This document shows, one piece after another, positions 27,987 through 37,190 of a stretch of 64,000 bases of DNA. Positions within the stretch are counted from its first letter, which is position 1. Each line of letters begins with the position of its first letter. The notes beneath the pieces are model-generated. The model made no database searches. It saw only the letters and a list, made by a program, of their open reading frames with translations, and was not told the DNA's origin. The position numbers were made by a program, and so were the translations under genes. The stretch is from Wolbachia endosymbiont of Aedes albopictus (lineage in GTDB: Bacteria; Pseudomonadota; Alphaproteobacteria; Rickettsiales; Anaplasmataceae): assembly GCF_024804185.1 (NCBI RefSeq), contig NZ_CP101657.1, positions 744,001 through 808,000 on the forward strand, given 5' to 3'.

Positions 27987-28034
27987 TATATCTTCCTTTA
28001 ATACCAATTAAATATTTTATTATATAAAGCTTTT

Positions 28035-31000
28035 TTATATAAGCAAGTTATTTGTATTAATTTCTACGCCTTTAATCCAGCTTAAGTTAGATATTTCATA
28101 AATAACTTGAGGAGCAATTGAGTATGCACCTGGTAATAAGATGCTCACTTTATGTTTTTCGAGAAGAAGTTTTAGCATTATTTTGGTTCTGCCTTCATCT
28201 TTCAATATTGTGTTTAATTCCATAGCGGCCTTTTGCGAATCCGTGCACTCAGTGGTGAGAACTAATTCCTTTATTGTAGAAGCGATTCTTTTTGTAAACT
28301 CAGATATATCCTTGCCTGCTAATCTTGTCGTATTTTCCGAAGCTTCAAGATCAATTATCACAAATGTTCCTGGTGAAAATAAATCTCTTTTTTCTTCTAT
28401 TATTTCATTATTATAAAATGCTATTTCAGAAACGTTATGGGGATCAGAAAGTGTGAGTATAACAAACCTTCCACGCTCTGAAGTTCTCATACGTGCATTT
28501 AATATTACCCCAGCAGTTTTTGCTGTTTTATTTTCTCCGATAAACCCAATATTTAACTTTTCCAGAAGAATTCTAAATTTTTCAAGTGGATGATTAGTTA
28601 AATAAAATCCTAGTGAAAATAACTCATGCTCTAATTTTTCCTCTTCATCAAAATCTTCCACATTCTCAAATTTCGGTTTGAGGACATCAAGACTACCAAA
28701 CAAAGCAGCTTGACTTGATTCCCTATCCTGTTTGTTTTTATTTGCAAAGTAAATCAGCATGTCCATTGGCTCATATAGCTGCTTTCTGTTCTTATGCACG
28801 CTATCGAATGCCCCGGATTTAATTAGGCTTTCTAGCGCCCTCTTATTTATTATATGACCTGAATTTTGAATGAATTCCCATATGTCCTTATAAGCGCTTG
28901 AACGTGTGTTCACTATTCCTTCTGCTATAGAAAAACCAACATTCCTCAATGCAGCAATACCATAACGTATGCACTCACCCTCTATTGAGAATTCAGCTTG
29001 AGACTTGTTTATATCAGGTGGAAGAACGGTAACGCAACTAAACTTTGCTGCATGATAAAATAAATTCATTTTATCTCTATCATCAATATTTAGATTCATT
29101 AGTGCTGTAAAAAATTCTAATGGATAATTAGCTTTAAGGTAAGCCGTTTGATAAGATATAACCGCATATGCAGCTGCGTGAGATTTATTAAATCCATAAC
29201 CAGCAAATTTTGCAACAAGGTCAAAGATATAACTTGCCCTGTCATAATCAACGCCATTCTTCGTTGCTCCTTGGATGAAAAGTGCACGTTGTTTATCCAT
29301 CTCTTCCTTAATTTTCTTACCCATGGCACGTCTCAGCAAATCTGCTTCTGCAAGACTATATCCAGAGAGAATACGGGCTATTTCCATCACCTGTTCCTGG
29401 TAGATTATTACCCCAAATGTTTCTTTTAACACTCCTTCAAGTAACGGATGAATATAATCTGGCTTTTCAAGGCCATGCTTTCTTGCAATATAAGTTGGAA
29501 TGTTATCCATAGGTCCTGGACGATAAAGGGAAATTAAAGCGATAATATCTTCAATGCAATCTGGCTTTAATTTAATTAAAGCTTCTCTCATTCCCGAACT
29601 TTCAAGCTGGAACACTCCAATTGAATCACCGCTAGAGAGCATCTCATAGGTTTTTTGATCATTCAAAAGAACTGAAGAAATATCGATCTTTTTTTCATCA
29701 CGATTAATTAAACGACATACATGATCTATTAGTGTTAGCGTACCGAGTCCAAGAAAATCAAATTTTATTAACCCAGCTTTCTCCACATATTTCATGCTGT
29801 ATTGAGTGATTGGCAGAGCCGAATTTGGATCATAGTACACAGGAACAAAATTTTCCAACTTTTGATCACATATTACAATTCCAGCAGCATGAGTTGAAAC
29901 GTGACGATATATTCCTTCGAGCTTTAGTGATATATCAAGAAGCTTTGCAATTACCTCATCACTATCTCGTTCTTTCTGCAGGTTTTGATCAAGCTCTATC
30001 GCTTGCGATAAAGTTACAGGATTTACTGGATTAAATGGAACCATTTTAGATATTTTATCCACTTGAGAGTAAGGCATTTGCAATACTCTACCAACATCAC
30101 GCAATACTGCCCTTGCTTGCAATTTTCCAAAAGTGATTATTTGAGCAACATAACCGTACTTTTTCTGAACATAATCAATAACCAGGTCCCTTTTCTCTTG
30201 GCAGAAATCGATATCAAAGTCAGGCATCGATACACGATCAGGATTCAAAAATCTTTCAAATATTAGGCCAAACTTTATTGGGTCAAGGTCTGTAATCTGT
30301 AAGCCCCAAGCAACAATTGATCCAGCTCCTGAACCTCTTCCCGGCCCAACTGGAATGCCATTTGCTTTGCTCCAACGGATGAAATCAGAAACTATCAAAA
30401 AGTAGCCAGCGTAGTTCATCGAAGTTATTACGCTTAGTTCGTAATTCAGCCGATCGTAGTATTGTTTAAGGTCTATATCTGTCTCATTCGCAATGCGGAA
30501 TTCTAATCCTGCAACTGCCTGCTCCCTCAGTTCTTCATTCTCAGTTTTATTTTCTCGACAAGGAAATTTAGGCAAGATAGGCTGCCTGCTTCTTGGCATG
30601 TAAGAGCACCGCTTAGCTATCACTAAAGTGTTATGAATTGCTTCGGGAATGTCGCTGAACAGTTCCTCCATTTCTGCCACAGATTTGAAATAATGCTCGG
30701 TAGTTAACTTCTTTCTGTTATTCTCCAGGGCATAACTCCCCTCCGATATGCACGTTAATATATCATAAGCCTCATAGTCAGACCTATTTGGAAAAAACAC
30801 ATCATTCGTTGCAACTAGTGGTACATTGCGCTGATAAGCAAAATCTATTAAAGCTTCTTCAAGCTCTAGCTCTTTATTCAGCCCATGACGCTGCAATTCA
30901 ACATATAAATGACCATCGAATGCTGAAAGCAGTTTTTCAACCGTTTCTTTATCTTGCTCCAACAATAGTTGAGCCAAACACCCACCGGTTAAAGCGATCA

Positions 31001-31364
31001 GACCCGTACTTAAATTCAATAGCTCATCAAAATCAACGTAAGGAATATCGCTGTTATTCTTGCGCTTTTTAAAAGACTCACTCACCAAAGTGACTAAATT
31101 AGTATATCCTTGCTCATTTTTTGCAAGCAATAATATAGGTAAATTTTGTTCTGAATGTTTTACTATAATATTGCATCCTATTATTAGCTGTATTCCCCTA
31201 CTAGCGGCATATTCTGCAAATTCAAGTGAACCAAATAAATTACCTGAATCAGTAATTGCAACCGCTGGCATTTTGTTCTGCAAACAAAAGCTAATCAGCT
31301 CCTCAATTTTAACCGAGCTTTCAAGCAGCGAATAAACACTATGAACACGTAAGTGTATGAACAT
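28035..31364 (-). CDS. dnaE: DNA polymerase III subunit alpha
   Basis: Replicative polymerase catalytic subunit. The N-terminal PHP domain starts at MFIHLRVHSVYSLLESS, so the ATG at 31364 is the start (1,109 residues); the frame is open 30 codons further upstream but those residues do not belong to the family. The palm holds the catalytic acidic motif MPDFDIDFC with GPGRGSGAGSIVAW before it, followed by the thumb/fingers segment GYGFNKSHAAAYAVISYQTA and an OB-fold region near the C-terminus. The 49-bp gap to rpsF suggests readthrough into the ribosomal genes. Confidence 0.97.
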   Translation of the reverse strand: MFIHLRVHSVYSLLESSVKIEELISFCLQNKMPAVAITDSGNLFGSLEFAEYAASRGIQLIIGCNIIVKHSEQNLPILLLAKNEQGYTNLVTLVSESFKKRKNNSDIPYVDFDELLNLSTGLIALTGGCLAQLLLEQDKETVEKLLSAFDGHLYVELQRHGLNKELELEEALIDFAYQRNVPLVATNDVFFPNRSDYEAYDILTCISEGSYALENNRKKLTTEHYFKSVAEMEELFSDIPEAIHNTLVIAKRCSYMPRSRQPILPKFPCRENKTENEELREQAVAGLEFRIANETDIDLKQYYDRLNYELSVITSMNYAGYFLIVSDFIRWSKANGIPVGPGRGSGAGSIVAWGLQITDLDPIKFGLIFERFLNPDRVSMPDFDIDFCQEKRDLVIDYVQKKYGYVAQIITFGKLQARAVLRDVGRVLQMPYSQVDKISKMVPFNPVNPVTLSQAIELDQNLQKERDSDEVIAKLLDISLKLEGIYRHVSTHAAGIVICDQKLENFVPVYYDPNSALPITQYSMKYVEKAGLIKFDFLGLGTLTLIDHVCRLINRDEKKIDISSVLLNDQKTYEMLSSGDSIGVFQLESSGMREALIKLKPDCIEDIIALISLYRPGPMDNIPTYIARKHGLEKPDYIHPLLEGVLKETFGVIIYQEQVMEIARILSGYSLAEADLLRRAMGKKIKEEMDKQRALFIQGATKNGVDYDRASYIFDLVAKFAGYGFNKSHAAAYAVISYQTAYLKANYPLEFFTALMNLNIDDRDKMNLFYHAAKFSCVTVLPPDINKSQAEFSIEGECIRYGIAALRNVGFSIAEGIVNTRSSAYKDIWEFIQNSGHIINKRALESLIKSGAFDSVHKNRKQLYEPMDMLIYFANKNKQDRESSQAALFGSLDVLKPKFENVEDFDEEEKLEHELFSLGFYLTNHPLEKFRILLEKLNIGFIGENKTAKTAGVILNARMRTSERGRFVILTLSDPHNVSEIAFYNNEIIEEKRDLFSPGTFVIIDLEASENTTRLAGKDISEFTKRIASTIKELVLTTECTDSQKAAMELNTILKDEGRTKIMLKLLLEKHKVSILLPGAYSIAPQVIYEISNLSWIKGVEINTNNLLI

Positions 31365-31482
31365 AAAAAACTTTAGATCAACACAAAAGGATAACATGAA
31401 TTTACTTATGAGAACATAATTTTCATGAGAACAAAAGCCTATACGATTTCTCAAATCTAAGGTTAAGATACAAAAAACTTAC

Positions 31483-31511
31483 TTGACAAACTCCGCCAGC
31501 CCCCTTATTGT
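31483..31511 (+). promoter_or_regulatory. Promoter of the duplicated cassette, copy B
   Basis: TTGACA at 31483-31488, a 17-bp spacer and TATTGT at 31506-31511. Copy A has the same TTGACA and spacer length with TATTAT (minus strand, about 22011-22039). Conservation of a near-consensus promoter in both copies argues that the cassette is transcribed. Confidence 0.6.
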
Positions 31512-31561
31512 AGTATTAAGGGTATTTATGACTCAAAACTTGTTTTTGACCTGCAGGCTCA

Positions 31562-31669
31562 ATGACAAAATTCAGTAAAAAACTCAGAGTATTTATTGGC
31601 GGATTACATAAAATTATAGCGGCTGCATGTCTTTTTTATTTTTTCTACATTCAGCCAAATCGCGCTTAA
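31562..31669 (+). CDS. 35-residue cationic-hydrophobic peptide, cassette copy B
   Basis: Identical in translation to the ORF at 21850-21957 (starts MTKFSKKLRVFIGG, ends FYIQPNRA). A 16-codon leader ORF (31528-31578) starts about ten bases after the predicted transcription start and overlaps it in another frame. Function unknown; see the copy A entry. Confidence 0.4.
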   Translation: MTKFSKKLRVFIGGLHKIIAAACLFYFFYIQPNRA

Positions 31670-31794
31670 ACTAAGCGTCAGCACATTATTACAGCGCCAC
31701 TTACAGTAATATAGAGTCAAAACTCGCACCACGGGGCTTCTTTTGCCTTTTTTTTTATTTGGTAAATTTCTTAATATTTGTAACTAAACGACAA

Positions 31795-32375
31795 CCGTCA
31801 TCCCGCAGCGGGATCTCTTGTTAGCGCCGCGGCAGTATGACGGTTCGTGGCGGTATGAAGGTTAAGCAATTCGTCATCCCGCTACGTGTTAGCGGCTAAG
31901 AGATACCGCGAATGAATCGCGGTATGACGGTTCGTGGCGGCATGACGGTTAAGCAATTCGTCATCCCGCAGCGGGATCTCTTGTTAGCGCTGTGGCGGAA
32001 TGACGGTTCGCGGTGGCATGACGATAACTTTGTCATTCCGCTATGTGTTAGCGGTTAAGAGATACCGCGAATGAATCGCGGTATGACGGTCTGCGGCGGA
32101 ATGACGGTTCGCGGTGGCATCTTCGTCATTCCGCTATGTGTTAGCGGTTAAGAGATACCGCGAATGAATCGCGGTATGACGGTCTGCGGCGGAATGACGG
32201 TTCGCGGTGGCATCTTCGTCATTCCGCTATGTGTTAGTGGATGAGATACCGCGAATGAATCGCGGTATGACGGTTAAGTAGGGTGTCATTCCAGTCTAGA
32301 ATCTAGTTCTTATTGTACATTTACTTGGTAAGTTTCCTGGATCCAAGTAGTCAGGGCACTGGAATGACACCGTCA
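31795..32375. repeat. Repeat field with a 93-bp tandem array between dnaE and iscS
   Basis: No gene lies here. Multiple alternating copies of the CCGCGAATGAATCGCGG and CCCGCAGCGGGATC palindromes form a long field. From 32041 the pattern becomes a strict tandem repeat with a 93-bp period (CTATGTGTTAGCGG at 32041, 32134 and, slightly changed, 32227). It ends near 32290 and is followed by a palindrome of the TCATTCCAGT...ACTGGAATGA type to about 32370. Confidence 0.85.
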
Positions 32376-32501
32376 CAGGGTGAACCAGCTTCATACACAC
32401 ATCCCTTTGGTGACAATGTTTGTTGATGCAAGATTATACCTTGAAAAAATTAAGTTTTAGTGCTATTAAATAGTTGTAAATTTTGTCTCTGTGGTAGCTT
32501 T

Positions 32502-33749
32502 ATGAATATTGAAAGTAAGAAAATACATGATACTAAAATAAAATTACCAATATTTCTTGATTATCAATCTACTACTAAAGTGGATCCACGTGTTTTGGAG
32601 GTAATGATACCTTGTTTTGGTGAATTCAGTAATGCACACTCTCGCAGCCATTCATTTGGTTGGACTGCTGAAGAAGCAGTGAAAAAAGCAAGGAAACACA
32701 TCGCTGATCTGGTGAACGCAGATAGCAAAGAAATTATCTTTACCTCAGGTGCAACTGAGTCAAATAATACAGCAATCAAGGGCGTTGCTCACTTTTACAA
32801 AAATAAAGGAAATCATATAATAACTGTCTGCACGGAGCATAAGTGTGTTCTGGATTCTTGTCGGCATCTGGAAAATGAAGGCTTTAAAGTTACATATTTG
32901 CCTGTTAAGCAAAACGGAATTATAGATTTATTAAAGCTTGAGGAAGCAATTACTGATAAAACAATCCTGGTTTCAGTGATGATGGTAAATAATGAAATCG
33001 GAGTAATTCAGCCTGTAAAGGAGATTGGTAAAATATGCAGAAAGCATAATATATTTTTCCATACAGATGCAGCTCAAAGCTTTGGAAAAGTTCCAATTGA
33101 TGTTAATGAGATGTGCATTGATCTTATGAGTCTCTCTAGCCACAAAATTTATGGACCTATGGGAATAGGTGCATTATATGTCCGTAGAAAGAATCCTCGT
33201 GTTAGGCTGATACCATTGATTAGTGGTGGTGGACAAGAAAGAGGTATGCGTTCTGGAACAATTCCAACACCTCTTGCAGTTGGTTTTGGTGAAGCGGTAC
33301 GTATTGCTAAAGAAGAAATGGGAACAGAAGCAAGCAAATTAGAAGGACTGAGAGATATTTTGTACAATAAGATAAAAGAAGCATTTCCTGATATCGTTTT
33401 AAATGGTGATTATGAAAATAGAATTCCTGGCAACCTAAACTTGAGCTTTCCCTATGTTGAGGGTGAGTCTCTCATCATGGCAATCAAGGATTTAGCAGTA
33501 AGTTCTGGTTCTGCGTGCACGTCTGCGTCTCTTGAGCCTTCCTATGTCATACGGTCGCTAAATAATGGCCATGACCTTGAGCATTCATCAATTAGATTTG
33601 GCCTAGGCCGATTTACAACTAAAGAAGAAGTTTTGTACGCAGCAGATCTTGTTGCTAAAAATATTGGCCGACTGAGAGAAATGAGCCCACTTTGGGAGAT
33701 GGTACAAGAAGGAGTAGATTTGAACACCGTGAAATGGGACTCTCATTAA
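32502..33749 (+). CDS. iscS: Cysteine desulfurase IscS
   Basis: IscS is a PLP enzyme that takes sulfur from cysteine for Fe-S clusters and tRNA thiolation. Motifs: [16 protein letters not shown] near the start, the PLP lysine in [28 protein letters not shown] and the active-site loop [15 protein letters not shown]. The ATG at 32502 (415 residues) begins [12 protein letters not shown]; 14 upstream in-frame codons from a GTG at 32460 seem non-coding. iscU or other isc genes do not follow in the window. Given how many Fe-S proteins are here (NuoF, NuoI), it is a core gene. Confidence 0.95.
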   Translation: MNIESKKIHDTKIKLPIFLDYQSTTKVDPRVLEVMIPCFGEFSNAHSRSHSFGWTAEEAVKKARKHIADLVNADSKEIIFTSGATESNNTAIKGVAHFYKNKGNHIITVCTEHKCVLDSCRHLENEGFKVTYLPVKQNGIIDLLKLEEAITDKTILVSVMMVNNEIGVIQPVKEIGKICRKHNIFFHTDAAQSFGKVPIDVNEMCIDLMSLSSHKIYGPMGIGALYVRRKNPRVRLIPLISGGGQERGMRSGTIPTPLAVGFGEAVRIAKEEMGTEASKLEGLRDILYNKIKEAFPDIVLNGDYENRIPGNLNLSFPYVEGESLIMAIKDLAVSSGSACTSASLEPSYVIRSLNNGHDLEHSSIRFGLGRFTTKEEVLYAADLVAKNIGRLREMSPLWEMVQEGVDLNTVKWDSH

Positions 33750-33798
33750 ATGTATCCATTCAGCCAGTCCAACTGCAAATGCACTTTGAAATTACTCT

Positions 33799-33845
33799 GT
33801 AACCATTTACACTTAATTCTGCAATTCTTTGATCTCACTCATAGC
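33799..33845 (-). mobile_element. Terminal remnant of an Rpn unit
   Basis: GTAACC at 33799 followed by CACTTAATTCTGCAATTCTT and GATCTCACTCATAG aligns with the end of the full Rpn unit at 58857-58905 (GTAACC, then CGCTTAATTCTTCGATCTCA). It corresponds to the last codons of the nuclease gene (ISEIEEL region). Only about 45 bp remain before a different repeat begins. Confidence 0.55.
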
Positions 33846-33880
33846 TGTACGAACATTCGTTTTTGAAGACAGCAAATGGT

Positions 33881-34008
33881 GTCATTCCAGTCTGGAATCC
33901 AGAAATTCTGCTTATAACTGAGCTGATGAGCTAAAGGTAGTTGTCTTACGCTAAAACAAACGTTTTTAATTAAGTTGCATAGAACCAGTGTCTGGGCACT
34001 GGGATGAC
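33881..34008. repeat. Composite palindromic element (type B)
   Basis: Palindrome (GTCATTCCAGTCTGGAATCC), an about 80-bp core containing TAACTGAGCTGATGAGC and CTTACGCTAAAACAAACG, then palindrome (GGCACTGGGATGACAC). The same core in reverse lies at about 51385-51470, again next to palindromes. It is distinct from the type A core. Further palindromes of the GCGGGATC/CCGCGAATAAATCGCGG type continue to about 34180, filling the gap up to the next gene. Confidence 0.8.
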
Positions 34009-34191
34009 ACCCTTTTGGATAGCAACCAGTGTCAGCTACTTTCATGACACCCTGACCTCGTCGATCCCGCAGCGGGATCTCTTGTTAGCGGATGAGATAC
34101 CGCGAATAAATCGCGGTATGACGGTTAAGTACGTGTTAGCGGCTAAGAGATACCGCGGCAGCATGACGTAGAGCTCGCATTAGCTATAAGA

Positions 34192-35151
34192 TTAGCTAAC
34201 ATTCTGCACATCCATAAAAAACAAACCTTCTTTTTCGTCTTGAACGCTAATAATAGCGTGAGTGTTAAGAGGTAAAGGGTCATTTGTATGTCCATGGCCT
34301 ACCCCTTTCATTGTAAATACAGGAAAGTTTACACTTTTTGCAAACCTTTCTTTTACAACTTCAACAAGATTATCATTATAACAGTTAACGAAATCCCCAA
34401 AGATTACTGCATGCACTCCATCAAAAATGTGAGCTTGTTTTAAGTGATCTAAACTGCGCTCCATTGCATATGGGTAAACTCTCACGTCCTCTAAAAATAA
34501 AATTTTGCCCTTTGCATTTATTTGCCAAGCGGTTCCTATACTATTTTCAACTAAAGTCATATTACCACCGATGACTTTAGACTCTAATCTGCCATCTTTT
34601 AGTCTAATGCCATTGTTTATCATCTTGAGGTTATCAAATCTGATAGAATCCCGCTTGTTAAGAATTAACTCTTTCAATTTTTCAACAGAACTTTCAGCAA
34701 CGGAGTTATTTACTATCATTTCCAACATGGTACCGTGAAGAGTTTGCCAGTCGTATTCGACTTGTAGATAAATGTGCAGAGCAGTTATATCGCTATAGCC
34801 TATGAGGATTTTTTTGTTTTGAGCAATCCTTTCTTTTTTATCATTGGGTAGCTTTTCTAGATAGGGAATTAACCGAGAAGCTCCTTCTCCTCCTCTAATG
34901 CACCAAATTATTTTACTATCATCAGTTAGTGCTATAATCAAATCATTTGCTCTAAATTCATCAGAGTTAGAGTAGAATGGATTATCATTGCTATATATTT
35001 TCTCTGAGATATGGGGACTGAAATTCAAGGCTTCTACATACTCTTTTATGGTAGTCAGATCTGATTCTTTTCCCTTGGAGGAAGGAGCAATAATATCAAC
35101 TTGGTTCATAGCACATAGGGTGAGAATAAAATATAAAAGATAAATAATCAT
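34192..35151 (-). CDS. ldcA: LD-carboxypeptidase (S66 family, LdcA-like)
   Basis: S66 enzymes remove the terminal D-alanine from muropeptide tetrapeptides during peptidoglycan recycling. The catalytic Ser is in LIGYSDITAL, the Glu in LFLEDVRVYPYAMERSLDHL and the His in GVGHGHTNDPLPLNT; IIAPSSKG opens the domain. The ATG at 35151 overlaps the lipB stop (TAATG) and gives a hydrophobic start, MIIYLLYFILTLCAMNQ, that looks like a signal peptide or anchor; the internal ATG at 35109 would give a cytoplasmic enzyme as in E. coli. Coupling with lipB favours the longer form. It sits well with dapB, dapE and murJ in this window. Confidence 0.85.
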   Translation of the reverse strand: MIIYLLYFILTLCAMNQVDIIAPSSKGKESDLTTIKEYVEALNFSPHISEKIYSNDNPFYSNSDEFRANDLIIALTDDSKIIWCIRGGEGASRLIPYLEKLPNDKKERIAQNKKILIGYSDITALHIYLQVEYDWQTLHGTMLEMIVNNSVAESSVEKLKELILNKRDSIRFDNLKMINNGIRLKDGRLESKVIGGNMTLVENSIGTAWQINAKGKILFLEDVRVYPYAMERSLDHLKQAHIFDGVHAVIFGDFVNCYNDNLVEVVKERFAKSVNFPVFTMKGVGHGHTNDPLPLNTHAIISVQDEKEGLFFMDVQNVS

Positions 35152-35768
35152 TAAAATATCTTATAAAACTCTTTTTTTAGTATATCATCCAATTCAGAGA
35201 GTAGAACTTCAACTCCTAATTCTTCCATTGATGTGACGCCATAATCTTGCAGCCCGCAAGGAATAATACCCTTGTAATGAGAAAGGTCTGGGGAAACATT
35301 AAGCGCTATGCCATGATAAGTTACCCATTTTCTTAAGCGAATACCAAAAGCTGCAATTTTTTTTTCTACTCCATTGTTATTCACCCAAACACCTATTCTG
35401 TCCTCTTTAAATTCTCCAAGTATATTAAATTGCTTTAAAACATTTATTATCCACTTACTTAGGTCTCTAATATATAGCTTTATGTCGCATTTATTTCTTT
35501 TTTTAAGGTTCAACATTAAATATATAACACGTTGTCCTGGCCCATGATATGTGTATTTGCCACCCCTGCCTGTTTTATATATAGGAAATAGTTTTTCAAC
35601 AATATCATCATCTGTTGCACTGATTCCTGCAGTATAAAGTGGAGGGTGCTGGAGTAGCCATACCAATTCGTCTGCTGAATTATTGTGAATTTGTTGAATT
35701 TTTTCTTCCATAGATTTTACGGCACAGTTATAATCAATAAGCTGATTAGATGTTAGCCATTCTACCAT
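35151..35768 (-). CDS. lipB: Octanoyl-[acyl-carrier-protein]--protein N-octanoyltransferase
   Basis: LipB moves octanoate from ACP to the lipoyl domains of dehydrogenase complexes. The 205-residue protein has the signature RGGKYTYHGPGQRVIYLML, the catalytic lysine in KKIAAFGIRLRKWVTYHG and the catalytic Cys in GIIPCGLQDYGVTS. Length is normal. It overlaps the LD-carboxypeptidase gene by one base. Confidence 0.95.
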   Translation of the reverse strand: MVEWLTSNQLIDYNCAVKSMEEKIQQIHNNSADELVWLLQHPPLYTAGISATDDDIVEKLFPIYKTGRGGKYTYHGPGQRVIYLMLNLKKRNKCDIKLYIRDLSKWIINVLKQFNILGEFKEDRIGVWVNNNGVEKKIAAFGIRLRKWVTYHGIALNVSPDLSHYKGIIPCGLQDYGVTSMEELGVEVLLSELDDILKKEFYKIF

Positions 35769-35814
35769 ATTCTGTTTCTTTTCTTTTTAGTATAGCATTT
35801 TCCTGTCATCCAAG

Positions 35815-35880
35815 TGCTCTCTTCTTTTCATTCCAGTGCCCCCTATGATGTCATACCAGTGCGTGACACTGGGATCTATG
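35815..35880. repeat. Palindromic repeat between lipB and the portal gene
   Basis: GTCATACCAGTGCGTGACAC followed by TGGGATC at about 35849-35876, preceded by partial copies (GTCATCCAAGTGCTC, CATTCCAGTGCC). Confidence 0.8.
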
Positions 35881-35942
35881 TCTTAGTTTAACTACAGAAT
35901 CTAAAACACTTTTAACTTTTAAACATTTTTCATGAGGCACAT

Positions 35943-37136
35943 ATGAATTTCAACATTTTTCAAAGAAAAAAAAGCGCAGTATTTACTAAATATTCTGCTT
36001 TGCAGCTAATGATGGAACCAAGTTGGAGTAAGCGTGATTATGTAAGTTTTGCTGAGGAAGGTTACATAAAAAATGTTATTGCCTTTCGAGCAATTAATAT
36101 GATTGCAAGTGCTGCATCTTCGGTACCTTTTACTCTCTGCCAGCTTACTGAACAGGGAAAATCGCAATTAAAAGCCCATCCATTACTGAAATTACTTTAT
36201 TCTCCTAATCCAATGACATCAAAATCGGAATTTATTGAGGGGATTGTAACTTATCGGTTAGTTAACGGCAATTCTTATGTATTGACGGTTGAGTCGCAGA
36301 ACAATAGAAAACCACCAACAGAGCTTTATCTTCTGCGCCCTGATAGGGTTGAAATTGTTCCGGGGAGAAATAACGTTCCTTATATCTATCGTTATACCAT
36401 AAATAACAACAGTTATGACTTTAAAGTTGATAAACTAACCGGACGTTCAGCAGTGTTGCACCTAAAGACCTTTAACCCTTTGAATGATTGGTATGGATTA
36501 TCACCAATTGAGGCAGCTGCATATAGCATAGATCAGCATAATCAGGCGGGTGCTTGGAATCAAGCGATGTTGCAAAATGGGGCAAGACCAAGTGGTGCAA
36601 TAGTTGTGAAATCAGCGAAGGACGGGAGTGGTGGAAGTTTAAGTCAAGAACAGTACCAACGCTTAAAAGAGCAAATAAATGATCATTATTCAGGTTCTGT
36701 CAATGCTGGAAGACCGATATTGCTTGAAGGAGGCTTGGAGTGGAAAGAAATGAGCTTATCACCAAGGGATATGGATTTTATTGAATCCAAACACAGCTCA
36801 GCTCGTGATATTGCGCTAGCTTTTGGCGTTCCACCGCAATTGCTTGGCATACCGGGTGATAACACTTATAGCAATTTAGTCGAAGCACGCTTATCCCTCT
36901 GGGAGCAGACGGTTTTACCAACGCTAGAAAATATTATCTGTCATCTGAATTCTTGGCTGACACCAAAATTTGGTGAAGATCTGTGCTTGTCGTATGAGAA
37001 AGATGCAATAGAAATTCTCATGGAAAAGAGACAAAAGTTGTGGAAATACGTAGAAAATGCAAGCTTCATGACGCTCAATGAAAAAAGAGAAGCTTTTGGC
37101 TTGCCACCATTGCCAGGTGGTGATGAGTTAGGTTAA
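35943..37136 (+). CDS. HK97-type phage portal protein (gene transfer agent-like)
   Basis: The portal forms the ring through which DNA enters a capsid. The 397-residue protein is a full-length HK97-family portal: EGYIKNVIAFRAINMIASAAS near the start, HPLLKLLYSPNPMTSKSEFIE, and the C-terminal MDFIESKHSSARDIALAFGV and PPQLLGIPGDNTYSNLVEAR. GAGG lies 5 bp before the ATG. There are no adjacent phage genes; the capsid gene of the same type lies about 15 kb away. Isolated portal and capsid genes dispersed through the chromosome are how relics of the RcGTA-like gene transfer agent appear in Rickettsiales, which I consider more likely than a prophage remnant. Confidence 0.88.
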   Translation: MNFNIFQRKKSAVFTKYSALQLMMEPSWSKRDYVSFAEEGYIKNVIAFRAINMIASAASSVPFTLCQLTEQGKSQLKAHPLLKLLYSPNPMTSKSEFIEGIVTYRLVNGNSYVLTVESQNNRKPPTELYLLRPDRVEIVPGRNNVPYIYRYTINNNSYDFKVDKLTGRSAVLHLKTFNPLNDWYGLSPIEAAAYSIDQHNQAGAWNQAMLQNGARPSGAIVVKSAKDGSGGSLSQEQYQRLKEQINDHYSGSVNAGRPILLEGGLEWKEMSLSPRDMDFIESKHSSARDIALAFGVPPQLLGIPGDNTYSNLVEARLSLWEQTVLPTLENIICHLNSWLTPKFGEDLCLSYEKDAIEILMEKRQKLWKYVENASFMTLNEKREAFGLPPLPGGDELG

Positions 37137-37190
37137 GTTTGTATCCGTTCAGATTAGTTCATTGTTCCCTAAACCATACACCTAAGTAAA

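Larger units (their letters stand above)
31466..31787 (+). repeat. Duplicated cassette, copy B
   Basis: Inverted second copy of the unit at 21734-22051. The sequence is nearly identical from ACAAAAAACTT... to CTTAATATTTGTAACT. Small changes occur at the promoter-proximal hairpin (CCCCTTATTGTAGTATTAAG here, an uninterrupted palindrome in copy A). It is inserted just upstream of dnaE, pointing away from it. Confidence 0.75.

Noticed and set aside
31365-31454. Thirty-codon N-terminal extension of dnaE
   Set aside because: The PHP domain begins exactly at the ATG at 31364; the extension is unlike the family and starts at TTG.
31795-32290. Possible CRISPR array upstream of iscS
   Set aside because: The units are contiguous 93-bp tandem copies of palindromic repeats without unique spacers, and no cas gene is present.
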